Of a DNA stretch of 64,000 nt, positions 1 to 11,443 are shown in pieces (position 1 is the stretch's first letter; each line of letters opens with the position of its first letter). The notes under the pieces are model-generated. The model saw only the letters and a list, made by a program, of their open reading frames with translations. It searched no databases and was not told the origin of the DNA. The stretch comes from Sarocladium kiliense. Lineage: Eukaryota > Ascomycota > Sordariomycetes > Hypocreales > Sarocladiaceae. A program made the position numbers and the translations under genes. The stretch lies in NCBI GenBank assembly GCA_030734395.1, contig JAUZTG010000020.1, positions 558,001-622,000 of the forward strand, read 5' to 3'.

Positions 1-2698
1 GATTGTCAGTAAACATGAATTCATCATTCGCCTTTGCGGGTGTCGCAACGTACTTGTGATTCGCCGCAGCCATCTTCTCCTGGCTGTCTTGCAGTAGGCT
101 CTCCAGGCTCTGGATACGCTCGTTGCGAGCAATCAGCTTCCTCTCGGCAATTGCAACCTCCTTCTTCAGCGCCGAATTCTGCTCGACTAGCTGCCTCTGG
201 ACCTGCGTGAGCTGCTCGAGGTTCCGCTCTAGGAACGCCATCTTCTTCTGCTGGGCACGGTTGTTTGATGACCGAAGAACATTATTGTACTGTTCACGAG
301 TCTCGTCAAGCGAGATCTCGAGCTCGACAACACGCTCGCACCTGTTCTGAAGGTCGCGCATCAGGGACTTCTTCATGACATCAAACTCGGCGATCTGCTG
401 CTGGACCGTTTTGCCATTGGCCATCGGCGAGGCAGCAGAACCAGCCTTGACACGCTGTTGCAGATCCTCAATGAGAGTCTTCATCCTGGCATTCTCGGAA
501 GCCTTCTGGTTGATATCAGCCTTGAGCTCGTCCACAAGCTCCGACTGGGTGTTCTGGCGGTTGGCATAAGCCTTCTCCAGGCGTGCCTTAACCTCCTCGA
601 CGTCACCTTCGCCGAGATTCCTAGTCAGCAGGTCTTCGTACTCCTGCTGCATGGTCTCCAGCTTGGTCTCGAGATCCTGTCTCCGGCGAGCGTCCATATC
701 GTTCGATGAGCCACCATACATGGATAGCTCGGCTTGGCGAACAATGCCCTGTGTCTCGACCATCTTTGCACGAAGTGCCTTCAGCTCATCGGGCGCAATG
801 TGGTCACCAACGGCGCTCTGCTCATGAAGAGCATCAAGTTTCTCGATGGCCTCGGCGATGGACCGCTCGTTGTCACTGAAAACATCTGCTCCAAGGTCGA
901 AACCTGCCATCATCTTGGCCATCTTCTCTGCCTTCTTCTTCTCCTTCTCATCCAGCGCAGCGCCCGACTCCTTCGCATTCATCTTTGTGTCCAAAAGCTG
1001 CTGCTTCACGTCGTCCAGCTCAGCAGTGAGCTCCGCGTTCGCCTCCTTGAGGGCATCCATGGTGATCTGGGCCTCCTTGCTCTCGAAGGAGAGGCGTTCG
1101 AGCTGCATCTTGAACTCGTTGACCTCCGATGTCAACCGTTCATTCTCCTTGCCCGCCTTGCTATCGTGCTCCTTGAGGAAAGCCAGCTCTTCTCTAGTCT
1201 CACGAAGCTGCTTCTCAGCCGCAGCGGCCTGCGTTTCCTTCTCCGAAAGCTGATCCTGAAGCTCGTTCTCGCGTCTCAAGAATTCCTCGCGCTCGTCACG
1301 CTCCAATGGTAAGCTTGGGGTACCGGATCGTTCTGAGATGGCTGGTGTCTCTGAACGGCTCTCGGCAGCCAGTCTTGAGGGTGTTGAAGGTCGTGGTGCG
1401 ACTGCCCTTGCGTCCGGTTTTGGTGCAACGACATCGGAAGACGAAGCGGTGACCCAGCGCTCCTTTGGCACAGACTCTCCGGCACGCCACAACTGGATCT
1501 CGGTCTCCAAATTTGAAATATAGCTCTCGAAGTTCGTGACCTGGCCTTGTGCCTTCTTGAGCAAGGCTTTGAGCTCTGCAGGACTGAGTTCGGCGTTGAC
1601 CTTAGCCTTGTTCTTGATCGACTTCGCTCGCGTACCGAATCGCAAGGTGCCCAAGGTTTCAACATCATTATAACTACTGGGAGAGCAGTTGATGATAAGA
1701 GTTGTCCGACTGTTACCACCAAGAGACTCTTGTAAGATACGGGTGAGCTTCGAGTCACGGTACGGGATATGTGAGGATTTGCCGTCTGTCAGGGCGTTGA
1801 TGACCATACCCAGAGCACTCAAGCTCTTGTTGATCTTCTTGGCCTCCTCGAGCGTCTGTCCAGAGGCACCCGTTTTGCCAACCTTCTCGCTACCGGCCAA
1901 ATCGACCAGGAAGAGCTGGCCACTCTTCGCAGAGCCGGTCTCGACGTTCTTTTGGGTGATCGTAATGACGAAAATAGAGTGTGATCGTGATGATTCTTGG
2001 TTCATGTTTGTGGCGGCAACAGCTCGAGCATTTCCTCCCCTCCTCATGACTTCGTAGACTTCCTGCACGCTGGAAACGTAGATCTCGAGGAGACCCTTCA
2101 CGTACACACCACGGTTCTTCTCTTCGTGGACGGGTAGATTGTCGTTCTGTGGGGCCAAAAGATCGCGAATCCTCTCCATGTAAATTTCCATGTAACTGAC
2201 TCTGACGGTGTACTCGATCGTGCTGGGGCTGGTCATAATGCTGGCGAAGATCTGCTCGACAATGCGGGGGATGACACCCCTGCCGAGATCGTCGTCGATA
2301 TTGGTCCCCATCATGGTATACGATTTACCGGCACCAGTCTGACCGTAAGCGAAGACTGTACCATTGTAACCGTTGAGGATATCGTCGACGGTGGGACGGA
2401 TAGAATAATCGAAGATATCCTGCTGCATCGAGTCCATGCCAAAAACCCTGTCGAAGGTGAAGGACCCTTGGGCCTCCTTGGACTATTCAGGCACAGCATG
2501 GTTAGCTCACGGTCCGCAAGCAATTTTATCGCGGGAGCAGCGACAGTAGGGAGCTAGAGGAGGGTATTGAAGCTCACGTACGTCGAGGGTACATGTGTCC
2601 TCGGAGTCGAAGGACACAATAGGCTTGCCGCCCGATTCCAGCTCAATTTTGTTCTGGGGCCGGAATCGGGCCACAACCTTGATGCTGTTGGCAGACAT
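1..2698 (-). CDS. kinA: Conventional kinesin heavy chain (kinesin-1), C-terminus cut by window edge
   Basis: Plus-end-directed microtubule motor that carries vesicles and early endosomes in hyphae. Exon 1 is 2698-2582 (39 codons). A 99-nt intron (2581-2483, GTACGT..TAG) follows, and exon 2 runs in one open frame from 2482 to the left edge, giving about 866 visible residues. Seen: N-terminal motor with SANSIKVVARFRPQN, P-loop GQTGAGKS at residues 86-93, switch I NQESSRSH, switch II DLAGSEKVGKTGA and the helix motif HIPYRDSKLTR. A neck and long coiled coil include the conserved stretch REEFLRRENELQDQ. The last visible residues (ATPAKANDEFMFTDN) lie in the tail. Fungal conventional kinesins are about 930 residues, so roughly the last 60 are missing. 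Start is the only ATG that gives the family N-terminus. Identification is very secure; the symbol follows the Aspergillus name. Confidence 0.96.
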
Positions 2699-3866
2699 TG
2701 TGGCGGCTTGTCAGGTCGTTGTAGTATCACGATCTTCGAGGAGCGAGCATCAGGGCGCGACCGTTGGGTGAGGTGAGTGTGGGACGTCGGCGGTGTCAGG
2801 GGTGAGAGTCGCGAGCGGTCCTCGAGGGGACGTTGGAGTTCGCTAAGCCGGCAAAACAGCAAGTCTATAGGGCAACCTGGAGCAATATGTGGTGAAGCTC
2901 ACGGATGTGGTATGAGTAGGACGCGCACCGCAGCAGCCCTGGAGGATGGTCGTGACGTCGAGAAGGGGGAGAAGCGGCGGTGGGTTGAATGTCGCGTTGG
3001 GGTGGTAGTGGTGCTTGTGTATCGCCGTACCTTATGCGGTGGGCTGCCCTGACATGCACTGCACACGTTTCCGGCCTAACCTAGAGCGGAGTGCCTGGCA
3101 CTGGCACCGGCACCAGGAACGCGCTACATTTAAAAGCAGTTTGGCTCTGTTAGAGAGGGACCAGCCGCGACATGGCGGGGCTGGCATTACTGCGGTCGAC
3201 TCCAGCGTTGGCAAGGTACTTCTGACTAAAATGGATTCTACTGACGCGTGTGTCTGTCTGTGAGCCACTGTCGAGTTGAACTTGGCCCCCCTGGTTTTGC
3301 CGCCGTTCTAGCGTCCAGAGGCCACTATATCTGCCGAGGCATTGTTTGACAATCAACCTCATCTCGAAGCGCATGAAAGTCTTTATATAATGGTCGACGC
3401 TTTTGGCAGGAGACCCCTTCAGCTGTGAATGAAGCCAGATAACTGCGTCTGTCCCGCCTGGGGCTCCGGTGAGTTGGTCACTGCTGCTCACACCTACGCT
3501 GTGTGTCATGTATCAATCGCTGGTGTGTTCCCATCTCGATTCTCGATTCTCGATTCAAGTGAGCAAACCCACACTGAAAATGGTGCAAGCTCTCGAATAA
3601 CATTGCCCCTAATAACAAGCAAGAAGACTCCGCTGCCAGATATGCAAGTCCCTTTGGTATAATCAGCCCGTCACTCCCGTTGCCCAGACACCAGAAACGC
3701 CAGAAGATCGACTTTCATCGGCTTACTCCTCACACATGATACCCTTTCTTGAACCTGTCATTGCCGCGAGGACCAGCGATGAGAAGTCCAGAACTCCCCT
3801 GATTGAGTGACGAGTGTGTATACATTTTGCTCAACTCAGTGGGGGATGCAGTCCAAGTTTGCACGC
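2699..3866. other. Intergenic: kinesin promoter and rad6 3' flank
   Basis: No convincing coding region was seen on either strand; open frames here are short and without domain-like composition. The right part should hold the 3' untranslated region of the ubiquitin-conjugating enzyme, and the left part the promoter of kinesin. A short tandem of ATTCTCG (three copies) sits near 3536-3557. Confidence 0.6.
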
Positions 3867-4549
3867 TCAGTCCTCCCAGCTCTTCTCGACCGTCTCCCGC
3901 ACCCTCTTGGTGTACTCCTTGCGGTTGTCCTTATACAAGTTCGATGCTTCGACGTTCGCAGGAGACCCAGTGTTTGGATCGTTCAGTAAACTGATGCAGT
4001 ATGTTAGTGCTTCGTTCTGTATCACTCGTTGACCAAATGTGCGGCGGCCCCAGGCAGTCCTTCTTTCTTCACCTGAATTATTCCGTACCTTTGGATGCTT
4101 GTCAGGACTGCGGCCACGTCGTATGTCGGACTCCATCTGTTTTGCAAAATGTCGAGACACAGTTCGCCGGTAGCGTATACGTTGGGGTGGAACATCTGGC
4201 TGATGAATTTGACCTGCGGTGGCTTGTTGGGGTATTGCTCTTCGAACTGCATAACGAGGCGGAACGTTCCATCCTCGAACGGAGTATCGGCTGGTCCGAT
4301 GATGACTGCATTCCTATTCTAAGCGTTAGATCATATGTTCGAGGGCGGGGCATCGCGGCGGCCGCTGGCGAAAGGCTTCGTTGACGAACCATGTCATGAC
4401 ATTATCGGGTACTGGAGAGGCGGATACTCCAGCCGGAGGGTCCGTTTGCATTCTCTGGATTCGAAGGTCAGCGCTGAGTCACCTAGCGACTATGCTGTCT
4501 TTCTCACCTTGAAATCGCGCATCAAGCGCCGGCGGGCTGCGGTAGACAT
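3867..4549 (-). CDS. rad6: Ubiquitin-conjugating enzyme E2 Rad6/Ubc2
   Basis: E2 enzyme that takes ubiquitin from E1. With Rad18-type E3s it modifies PCNA for post-replication repair, with Bre1 it modifies histone H2B, and with Ubr1 it works in N-degron turnover. Four exons: 4549-4508, 4454-4390, 4313-4089, 3990-3867, total 456 nt and 151 residues, exactly the usual fungal Rad6 length. Introns are 53, 76 and 98 nt, with clean GT..AG ends. Seen: N-terminus MSTAARRRLMRDFKRMQTDP, the HPN motif in FHPNVYATGELCLDILQNRW with catalytic Cys88, and a near-invariant core around it. The C-terminus stops at KSWED, without the long acidic tail of budding-yeast Rad6, as is normal in filamentous fungi. Transcribed divergently from the thiolase gene. 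Confidence 0.97.
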
Positions 4550-5505
4550 GGTGGTGACAGGACGGGGGGAAGTCCCAGGAAGAGGGGTGACGATGGTCCG
4601 AGAACGGCGCAGGGAGCGAGTAAGACCAGATTAAGCGGTTTTGGCGCAAACCGGAAGGAGAAAGAGAGAAGGTGTAGTCGGAGAAGAGTGCGAAAGTGAG
4701 GAGATGTGGCTTTGCTCGGGCAGAGAAGGATGAAGGTGAAAAAGAGGCGATGCTGGAGAAGAAGATTGGTGATCAACGCCTCATGCAATGGAGGAGTCGA
4801 GAGACACTGGAGACTCTTGCCGTTTGGCTTTAGGTCCGCGCTAAGCTCCGTCTGGCGGAAGCTAGCGAAAGGACGCTGACAAAGGCGCCTATCGACCAAT
4901 GAGCGTCGCCAGTTGGGTGTCGCGAGAGCACGTGACATTACTGTGTCGTTGGTAGCATATATGGCACGAAGGCATTGGGCAGACAGTTGGATGTCTTGAT
5001 CGAGTAATGTTCAAATAGATACTAAGAGAGTAGTGCCTCGCTACCAAGTCAGTCTGTGATCAGCTGCTTCTTGGGCCATGCAGTCCAGCTGCGGGAGTGG
5101 GTATCGAAGTAAGCATGGACAAGTACTCTACCTATTATGACAGTGTATCCGCATAAGGAACAGAAGAAGACAGTCATACAAATAATCGGAAATCGTATCG
5201 ACTTGTTCTTCGGAATCGATTCCGCTACTCAGGATGCCACGATATGAACTCGGGTGACTAATCCCCCAGATCTCCCATCCCGAGAATCCGCACCGTGGTT
5301 CCCCCCGCGAAACGACTTAAGCCGAAGTGGGCCGACGTCGATGTCCCCTCGGCTCTCACCCTCCACAAGCCGACACCTCTCGCCCCCCCATTGCCATTTC
5401 ATTCTCCATCCCTCATCCAACTCCATACCAACTTCCGCCATCGAGTCCCGGAGTTTCAGTTCCCGGAGCTGTTATACAGAGCCACGTTTGTGTGTGCTTC
5501 ACATC
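4550..5505. other. Divergent promoter region between rad6 and thiolase
   Basis: 956 bp between the rad6 start (minus strand) and the acetyl-CoA acetyltransferase start (plus strand). The side next to rad6 is purine-rich on the plus strand, so it is CT-rich in the rad6 sense, as expected for a fungal leader. The side next to the thiolase (about 5340-5470) is CT-rich on the plus strand. No gene is seen. Confidence 0.6.
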
Positions 5506-6859
5506 ATGATTACTCCGCGGTTACACGCCTCACGCTTACCGGCCGTTGTTGGTCGACATGTGAAGACGCCCAGGTCGTTCTCAACAACTTGCTTAAGGCG
5601 GAAGGAGATCCAGGATGCCTACATCCTCAGTGCTTCAAGAACGCCGACTGCTAAGGTATGAACAGGCTGTCCACCGGTGTTTTCCTTAGATCTTGATGTT
5701 CTAATACCTTCACCAGTTCAATGGCTCCTTCCAGTCCGTCCCTGCCTCTGAGCTGGGCGCAACCGCCATCAAGTCCGCTGTCGAGAAGTCCAAGGTCCCC
5801 GTCGAGAAGATCTCCGACGTCTACATGGGCAACGTTATCGGCGGTTCCATGGGCCAAGCTCCCGCTCGGCAGGCCACCCTCTTCGCTGGTCTCTCCCCAT
5901 CAGTAGAGGCCATCACCATCAACAAAGTCTGTGCTTCTGGCCTCAAGGCCGTTGTCTTCGCTGCTCAAAACATTCAGCTTGGACTCGCCGAGGCGCAGGT
6001 TGCAGGTGGTATGGAAAATATGTCTCGAATTCCCTACTACGTGCCTCGCGCGAGCGGCCTCCCACCTTTTGGCCACGTCCAGATGGAGGATGGTTTGATC
6101 AAGGACGGTCTCACCGACGTGTACAACAAGTTCCACATGGGTAACTGCGCTGAGAACACCGCCAAGAAGCATAACATCACCCGGGAGCAGCAGGACGAGT
6201 ATGCCATGCAGTCTTACAAGAACGCCCAGGCTGCATGGGCGAACAAGGCTTTCGCAGACGAGATCGCCCCGGTGACTGTCACTTCCCGCAAGGGCGACAA
6301 GATCATCGACACCGATGAGGGATACCTCGACATCAAGCTCGAGAAGGTCCCCACCCTCAAGCCTGCCTTCGTACGTGACGGCACAGGCACCGTCACCGCC
6401 GCCAACTCCTCCACCCTCAACGACGGCGCCAGCGCTCTCGTTCTCGGTAACCGCGCCCTCGCTGAGGAATACGGTTCTCACTCCCGCGTCCTTGCTCGCA
6501 TCTGCGGCCACGCCGACGCAGCTATGGATCCCATCGATTTCCCTGTGGCCCCAGCCAAGGCCGTGCCGCTGGCTCTTGAGCGTGCAGGCATCACTAAGGA
6601 CCAGGTCGCTATCTGGGAATTCAATGAGGCGTTCGCAGGAGTTGTTTTGGCAAACTCGAAGATCCTGGGTCTTGAGGGTGCCAAGGTTAACCCTCTTGGT
6701 GGAGCTATCTCCCTTGGTCATGCTTTGGGAAGCTCTGGATCAAGGATTCTCACGACGTTACTGCACCAGTTGAAGCCTGGTGAGTATGGTGTTGCAGCAA
6801 TCTGTAACGGTGGTGGCGCTGCGACGGCGGTTGTTGTCCAGAGGATCGAATCGGTGTAA
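5506..6859 (+). CDS. erg10A: Acetyl-CoA C-acetyltransferase, mitochondrial type
   Basis: Thiolase that interconverts two acetyl-CoA with acetoacetyl-CoA, in isoleucine/ketone-body breakdown or at the head of the mevalonate route. Exon 1 is 5506-5655 and exon 2 is 5717-6859, separated by a 61-nt intron; total 430 residues. The first 32 residues (MITPRLHASRLPAVVGRHVK then SFSTTCLRR) are basic, acid-free and Ser/Thr-rich, a likely mitochondrial targeting peptide, so this is the ACAT1-like rather than the cytosolic paralogue. Seen: nucleophile Cys122 in INKVCASGLKA, NEAFA, His385 in SLGHALGSSGSR and Cys413 in AICNGGGAA. The usual GHPxG signature reads GHALG here. ATG 5506 was chosen because it gives the targeting peptide and joins in frame. 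Confidence 0.93.
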
Positions 6860-6965
6860 AAGGGTACAACCAATGCTATTTGATGTATATACGTAATGGA
6901 TGCGCTACTTGTCAAATTTATGCAGATAGATCTGGTCAAAAGGCACAAAGGTATCAAGCGAGGAA

Positions 6966-8180
6966 TCAATCATGTTTGAGCATTTCGCTTGCCTTGTCCA
7001 AGTCTACCCAAAGCCAGTATACGTCCCACCGCCATCTAGCTCCTATCCTTTCGAAAGTTTTGATGCTTGCTACGTTGCTCTTCTCGACACTAGAATAAGC
7101 CAGAGGATGTGGCTGTTCAAACTCTTCATGCACCTCGCTGTCCGCTGCAAAGGGCCCTTCCTTCGGTGGTGCAAAGACACCCGAGTTCAACAGTCTTTTG
7201 ACAATAGCCTTTGCAAATCCCTGTCGCCTGACCTCCGGATCGACGTGCAAGGTCCTCAAAGACCCATCACCTGAAGAGAACCCGAACGCGACAGCTTTTC
7301 CTGGACTGCCGTCTTCCTTGGGACTTGATCGACGAATAGCAGCGCTGTGAAGGTGGGCGATAGTGGCAGCGCTTCGGACGATTTTGTTAACGGCCATGAC
7401 GTCTGCATGATCAGACGGTTGAACAGTTGACCAGATCAAGCCATCAGGAAGACCCTCTGAGGATCCGTCTGGTATTTTTCCTTTATCGTCGACCGTAGCA
7501 GGGTAGACATAGTGTCCGTATGGTTGGCTGCCATACACAATAAGTCCAGCATGTGCTAGTAGGGCCGCGACTGTGGTGTGAACGTTTCCGGCCAAGCTAC
7601 CCGGGCTGCCGAAAGTCTTGCACTGCTGAAACAGGTCTACTCCAGGCTGGCGAGACGTTATTGGGATATGTGACAGGATGGTGGCCAGCTGTAAGGTAGC
7701 CTCATGCTGGGATGCCTCAGAGAACGGCACAGTGAGCATCTCGGGCTTGACGTCGGCAGGCTGAGTCTCCTTCTCATGAGATGCATTTCCGTGGGCCAAT
7801 TCCAGTGAAGAGAAAAACCAAATCTCGGTTGAAGGATGGCCATGGCGATGAACAAGGGCCAGAGTCCAGATCTGATCTGGCATGATGGTCATTGGGTTCT
7901 CAGCAGCATGTCTGGCCTGGTTGACAATGTTCTCGCCGTCGATGCGCAGCCTATCGAGTTCCAGGCCAACAGATACGATGATTGAATCTTCATTGATTGG
8001 AGAGAGCTGAAGTCTTCTCAGAAGCGGCAGCGAGTAGGGAACGAGCCGAGTCAAGAAGGTGATGAGGTCCCTTGAGGAGCAGGGTGCCGGCTCCTGCGGT
8101 GCTGAGCGACTGTACAGCCTGTCATTGCAAAATCCAAGAACATTTATACGCTCCTCCATGGTCGAGGCTTCTGGCGTCAT
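6966..8180 (-). CDS. GNAT-family N-acetyltransferase domain protein, 404 aa
   Basis: Single-exon protein ending 106 bp from the convergent thiolase gene. The C-terminal part has a GNAT fold signature: a strand and the acetyl-CoA pyrophosphate loop in TLHVDPEVRRQGFAKAIVKR (R/Q-x-x-G-x-A/G type), followed by SSVEKSNVASIKTFERIGAR, the usual helix before the last strands. The N-terminal 270 residues are not recognised. It is therefore a predicted acetyl-CoA-dependent acyltransferase of FR47/GCN5 type with unknown substrate. An alternative in-frame start is Met8 (MEERINVLGF), which looks like an equally good N-terminus. No signal peptide or membrane segment is seen. Confidence 0.8.
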   Translation of the reverse strand: MTPEASTMEERINVLGFCNDRLYSRSAPQEPAPCSSRDLITFLTRLVPYSLPLLRRLQLSPINEDSIIVSVGLELDRLRIDGENIVNQARHAAENPMTIMPDQIWTLALVHRHGHPSTEIWFFSSLELAHGNASHEKETQPADVKPEMLTVPFSEASQHEATLQLATILSHIPITSRQPGVDLFQQCKTFGSPGSLAGNVHTTVAALLAHAGLIVYGSQPYGHYVYPATVDDKGKIPDGSSEGLPDGLIWSTVQPSDHADVMAVNKIVRSAATIAHLHSAAIRRSSPKEDGSPGKAVAFGFSSGDGSLRTLHVDPEVRRQGFAKAIVKRLLNSGVFAPPKEGPFAADSEVHEEFEQPHPLAYSSVEKSNVASIKTFERIGARWRWDVYWLWVDLDKASEMLKHD

Positions 8181-8612
8181 CGATAGACGTCAAGTTTGTT
8201 CAGGACATTGTTCTTGTTGAGAGGGGTTCGCATCGACATCGGCGACGACATTACAGTCATCGAGAGAGCCCCACCATGTCCGATCCAGGCGCAGCGATTG
8301 CTGGTGCAAAGCAGCATGCTAAGAACCTTCACAAATCAATTGCTTAGATCATGTCCTCTTCATTGAGAAGAGCTCGATTGACAGTCAAATTCCGGCTGAA
8401 TTGTCGAGATGAAAGGCCCGTGCTGAGATGAAAGAAGTCAGATCAGCCACTCACCAATCCAGGCCGCTCGTCAATGAGCAACCACTGAAGCGCCCCGCTG
8501 TCCATCCTCACCAGCCTCTCATTCATCCATCTCAACCTCACTCTCTCGCCCTCCACCCCCGACGAGACCATCCACCGCCCTCATTTCCTCTCAATTCCTT
8601 TGACGCTGCGCA
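8181..8612. other. Divergent promoter between GNAT gene and csn12
   Basis: 432 bp shared 5' region. The part next to csn12 (about 8460-8600) is strongly CT-rich on the plus strand, a usual fungal leader. No gene is seen. Confidence 0.55.
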
Positions 8613-10358
8613 ATGGGCCTCGTCACCCACTTCCTCATCCAGATCCGAACCTTCGTCCGCGATCAGAACGGGGACCTCCTTGGCGACTGGCTTCGCGTCG
8701 AGCCCAACGCCTCCAGCCAGTATCACAAACTCGCAGCTGAGCTTCGCGCAGAATACAAAGCCCGATCTGGCAAAGGAGGGTCTGGAGCAGGAAGAGGCAC
8801 CAAGTCTATCGATCAGGAGGTCGAGGATGCGCTGCCGCAGGACGATGATGTCCCCGAGGGACAGGGCACTGCTTGGCCAGGCTTTATTGCTTTCATGAAG
8901 GATTATCTGAGCTTCTGGCGCGATGTCGATTTTGAAGACCTTCTCTCTGCACATCAGCTGCTCAGCAGTCTCGTCAAGTAAGCCATGCACATTCACAGAT
9001 GGGAAGTACACCTTTTCAAGATGCTAACGCTCAACACCCAGTGCCTGCGCAACCGCCTATGCTCATCCGACCTACGGCGCCATGCTCCTCAAGACCAGCA
9101 TGTCCCTCTCAGAGACCCTCGCTCGCCTAACCATGTCACTAAGTCGTCGACCTGACCTGACGCGCAAGTTACGAGGAGGCGCGGCTGGTGACGAGGACAA
9201 GTCCATCGCCGAGTCTTCAGCAGAGATCATCCAGAAGATCTTCACCACCTGCCTTACCGATAGGTCTAGTGGCCGCTTCAGCAAGCCGGAGGGAAAGAAG
9301 ATTGGCGTGTACATGTTTGCGAACTTGGTGCTCAAACTTCTCTTTGCTGTAAGCTCAACCGTAGTGACAACCTTGTACGATGACCTCACGCTGACTGACC
9401 TGCATAGTGCCGCAGAATCAATCTTGCGAACATGATCTTCGTCAACATCTCGAGCATATCGCCTCCTCTCTCCCTCTATCCCGCTGCTCAACGCGTCACT
9501 TTTCTCTACTACCTCGGACGCTTCAACTTCGCTAATGCTCACTACCTACGAGCTGCTCACTGCCTTCAGGAGGCATACCTTCAGACTCCCTCTTCACTCG
9601 TCTCCCACCGCACCGCAATCCTCACCTACCTCATCCCATGCAATATCCTCCTCGGCCGCTTCCCCTCTCAGCACCTCCTCGAGCGACCCGAGGCAGCTCG
9701 TACTCTTGCTCCCGTCTTCGTTCCACTATGTCAGGCTGTCCGCACAGGCAACTTCATCGACTTTCAGGCTTGCCTCCGCCAGCATGAAGACTGGCTGTTC
9801 AACAAGGGCCTCCTTCTCCCATTGACACATCGTCTTCGCCCGCTACTATGGCGGTCTCTGGGTCGAAAGACTTTTCTCATAACCTACGTACCTCCAACGG
9901 ATGCCAACTCCCGTAAAGCCGCCACCCTCGACCTCTCACACCTCCACGCCGCCGCCGTATATGTCCAACGTCGTCTCGAAGGCTGGACCCCTTCCGGCGC
10001 CGCGACTGGCTCAAGATCAGCCCCAGGCTCCCTCCTGAAGAGAGCAGTTAGCAACAGCGCTGAGACGACACTCTCCCCACCACCGGAAGGACCTCGCCGA
10101 TTGAGACCGAACGAAGGGCTCATTTGGGGCAACGCAGAGGTCACGCCAGATGATGTGGAGATGACGGTTGCGACGTTGGTGCAGCAGGGGTTGATGCACG
10201 GGTTCGTTGCGCACGGGCAGGGCCGTTTCGCGATCATCGGTGCGAAGGCCAAGGGCCCGGTCTTGGCGGGTTGGCCGGCTGTATGGCAAGCAGTCCGAGA
10301 CCGACGCTATGATGAGGAGTTTGATCCAGATGAGGTGCCGGGATGGGTAAAGGGGTGA
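8613..10358 (+). CDS. csn12: PCI-domain protein Csn12/Thp1 (PCID2) family
   Basis: Three exons: 8613-8977, 9042-9348, 9408-10358, giving 540 residues in a continuous frame; introns are 64 and 59 nt. Members of this family carry a PCI domain and act in the TREX-2 mRNA-export complex (Thp1 with Sac3-Sem1) or associate with the COP9 signalosome. Seen: the FLYYLGRFNFANAHYLRAAH helical repeat, HRTAILTYLIPCNILLGRFP, and the PCI/winged-helix end (PNEGLIWGNAEVTPDDVEMT, HGFVAHGQGRFAIIGAKAKG). The stretch at about residues 54-84 is low-complexity and polar. Start is the first ATG; it opens with a well-ordered helix (GLVTHFLIQIRTFVRDQNG). The choice between TREX-2 and signalosome roles cannot be made from sequence. 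Confidence 0.86.
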
Positions 10359-11443
10359 TTTGAAGATAGTGGAGGAAAAGAAAGGAGGTGATCTTCCGGT
10401 GAGACAGACAGGTGGTTCTGCGAGACAATCTCGGGAAATATACAACGCTATAATACCCATTTCTTTCCCAAAACTTGACGAGTCAGAACATGACCCTTGC
10501 ATGCGAGGCCCAACAGCACAATATGTTTTTAGGCGGACAAGGTTTTAAAAAAGGTATTTCATAGGTATTCGCTCAGATAGATGCTTCCACTAACCAGTCC
10601 CCCAATGCGGCTCCATAACTTCATAAAACATCCCCGCCAGACCAAGTGTCTCATGTAGAACTGATGTGTAACGAAGCAGAAGAAAAGAAAAGAGTAGTGA
10701 TCGACCCCTTCGCAAGGGTGAACACCAAAATGAAGGTGTGTATGTCCCACGGAAGTGGAACCATGAACGTCCCCAACCCCAACGTCCAGAAACATGGCGT
10801 TCAAGAAACAGCCAGGTATATCCTCCGCTTCCTTCGCCGACTTTCCGCATCATATCTCCAAGCAAATGAACCATGAAAAAGAGATTGGGTAATCTCATCT
10901 CGATCATCAACAATGTCGAGAGATTCCGAAAGGAAGAGTCGTGACCAAAAAGATGTTGTGTTTGCTAGCCAAGGTACTGCTGAAACCCTTACCAAGGCAA
11001 GATGTGAATGAAGATCCCAATCCTAAAGACACCCCCTCCCTTTCCCCCGAGTTTGCTTTTTTCCTACCAGAATCCAGCCAAGAAGAGTGTGAAGAACGAA
11101 TGTGTTCATGAAGGTGTTGATAAATTCCCTCCAGATGCTCAAAAGGGTATCGATGTTTGAAATGAAGTATAAAAAGGTGATAGCCGTGCGGCATGCCAAG
11201 AGAAGACCCAAAGAATAGGTCAGACCAGCAGGGCGTATGAAGAATGCGGTCGACAGACTCGCAAAGGAGGTTGACAAGGCCAGGGCAATGCCCAGCTGCC
11301 AAAGACAATAAACACTATCCCAATGAATTGGGCCATATGTATCGACAAGAAAGTATCGAGCGATCGAGAGGCAGATGCCTGGATGAGGAAGAGAAACAGA
11401 AATCAAGTGAAACATGATCGAGCAACCATGTCGCAGTTGAAAC
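10359..11443. other. Convergent intergenic region (csn12 / SUN gene 3' ends)
   Basis: 1085 bp holding only the 3' flanks of two convergent genes. Open frames on the minus strand near 10590-11308 have no recognisable domains or leader composition and are not called. Confidence 0.55.

Noticed and set aside
734..1312. 192-residue Leu-rich plus-strand open frame
   Set aside because: It is the antisense of the kinesin coiled coil; GAG/CTC-rich codons read as Leu on the other strand. The minus-strand frame is continuous and clearly kinesin.
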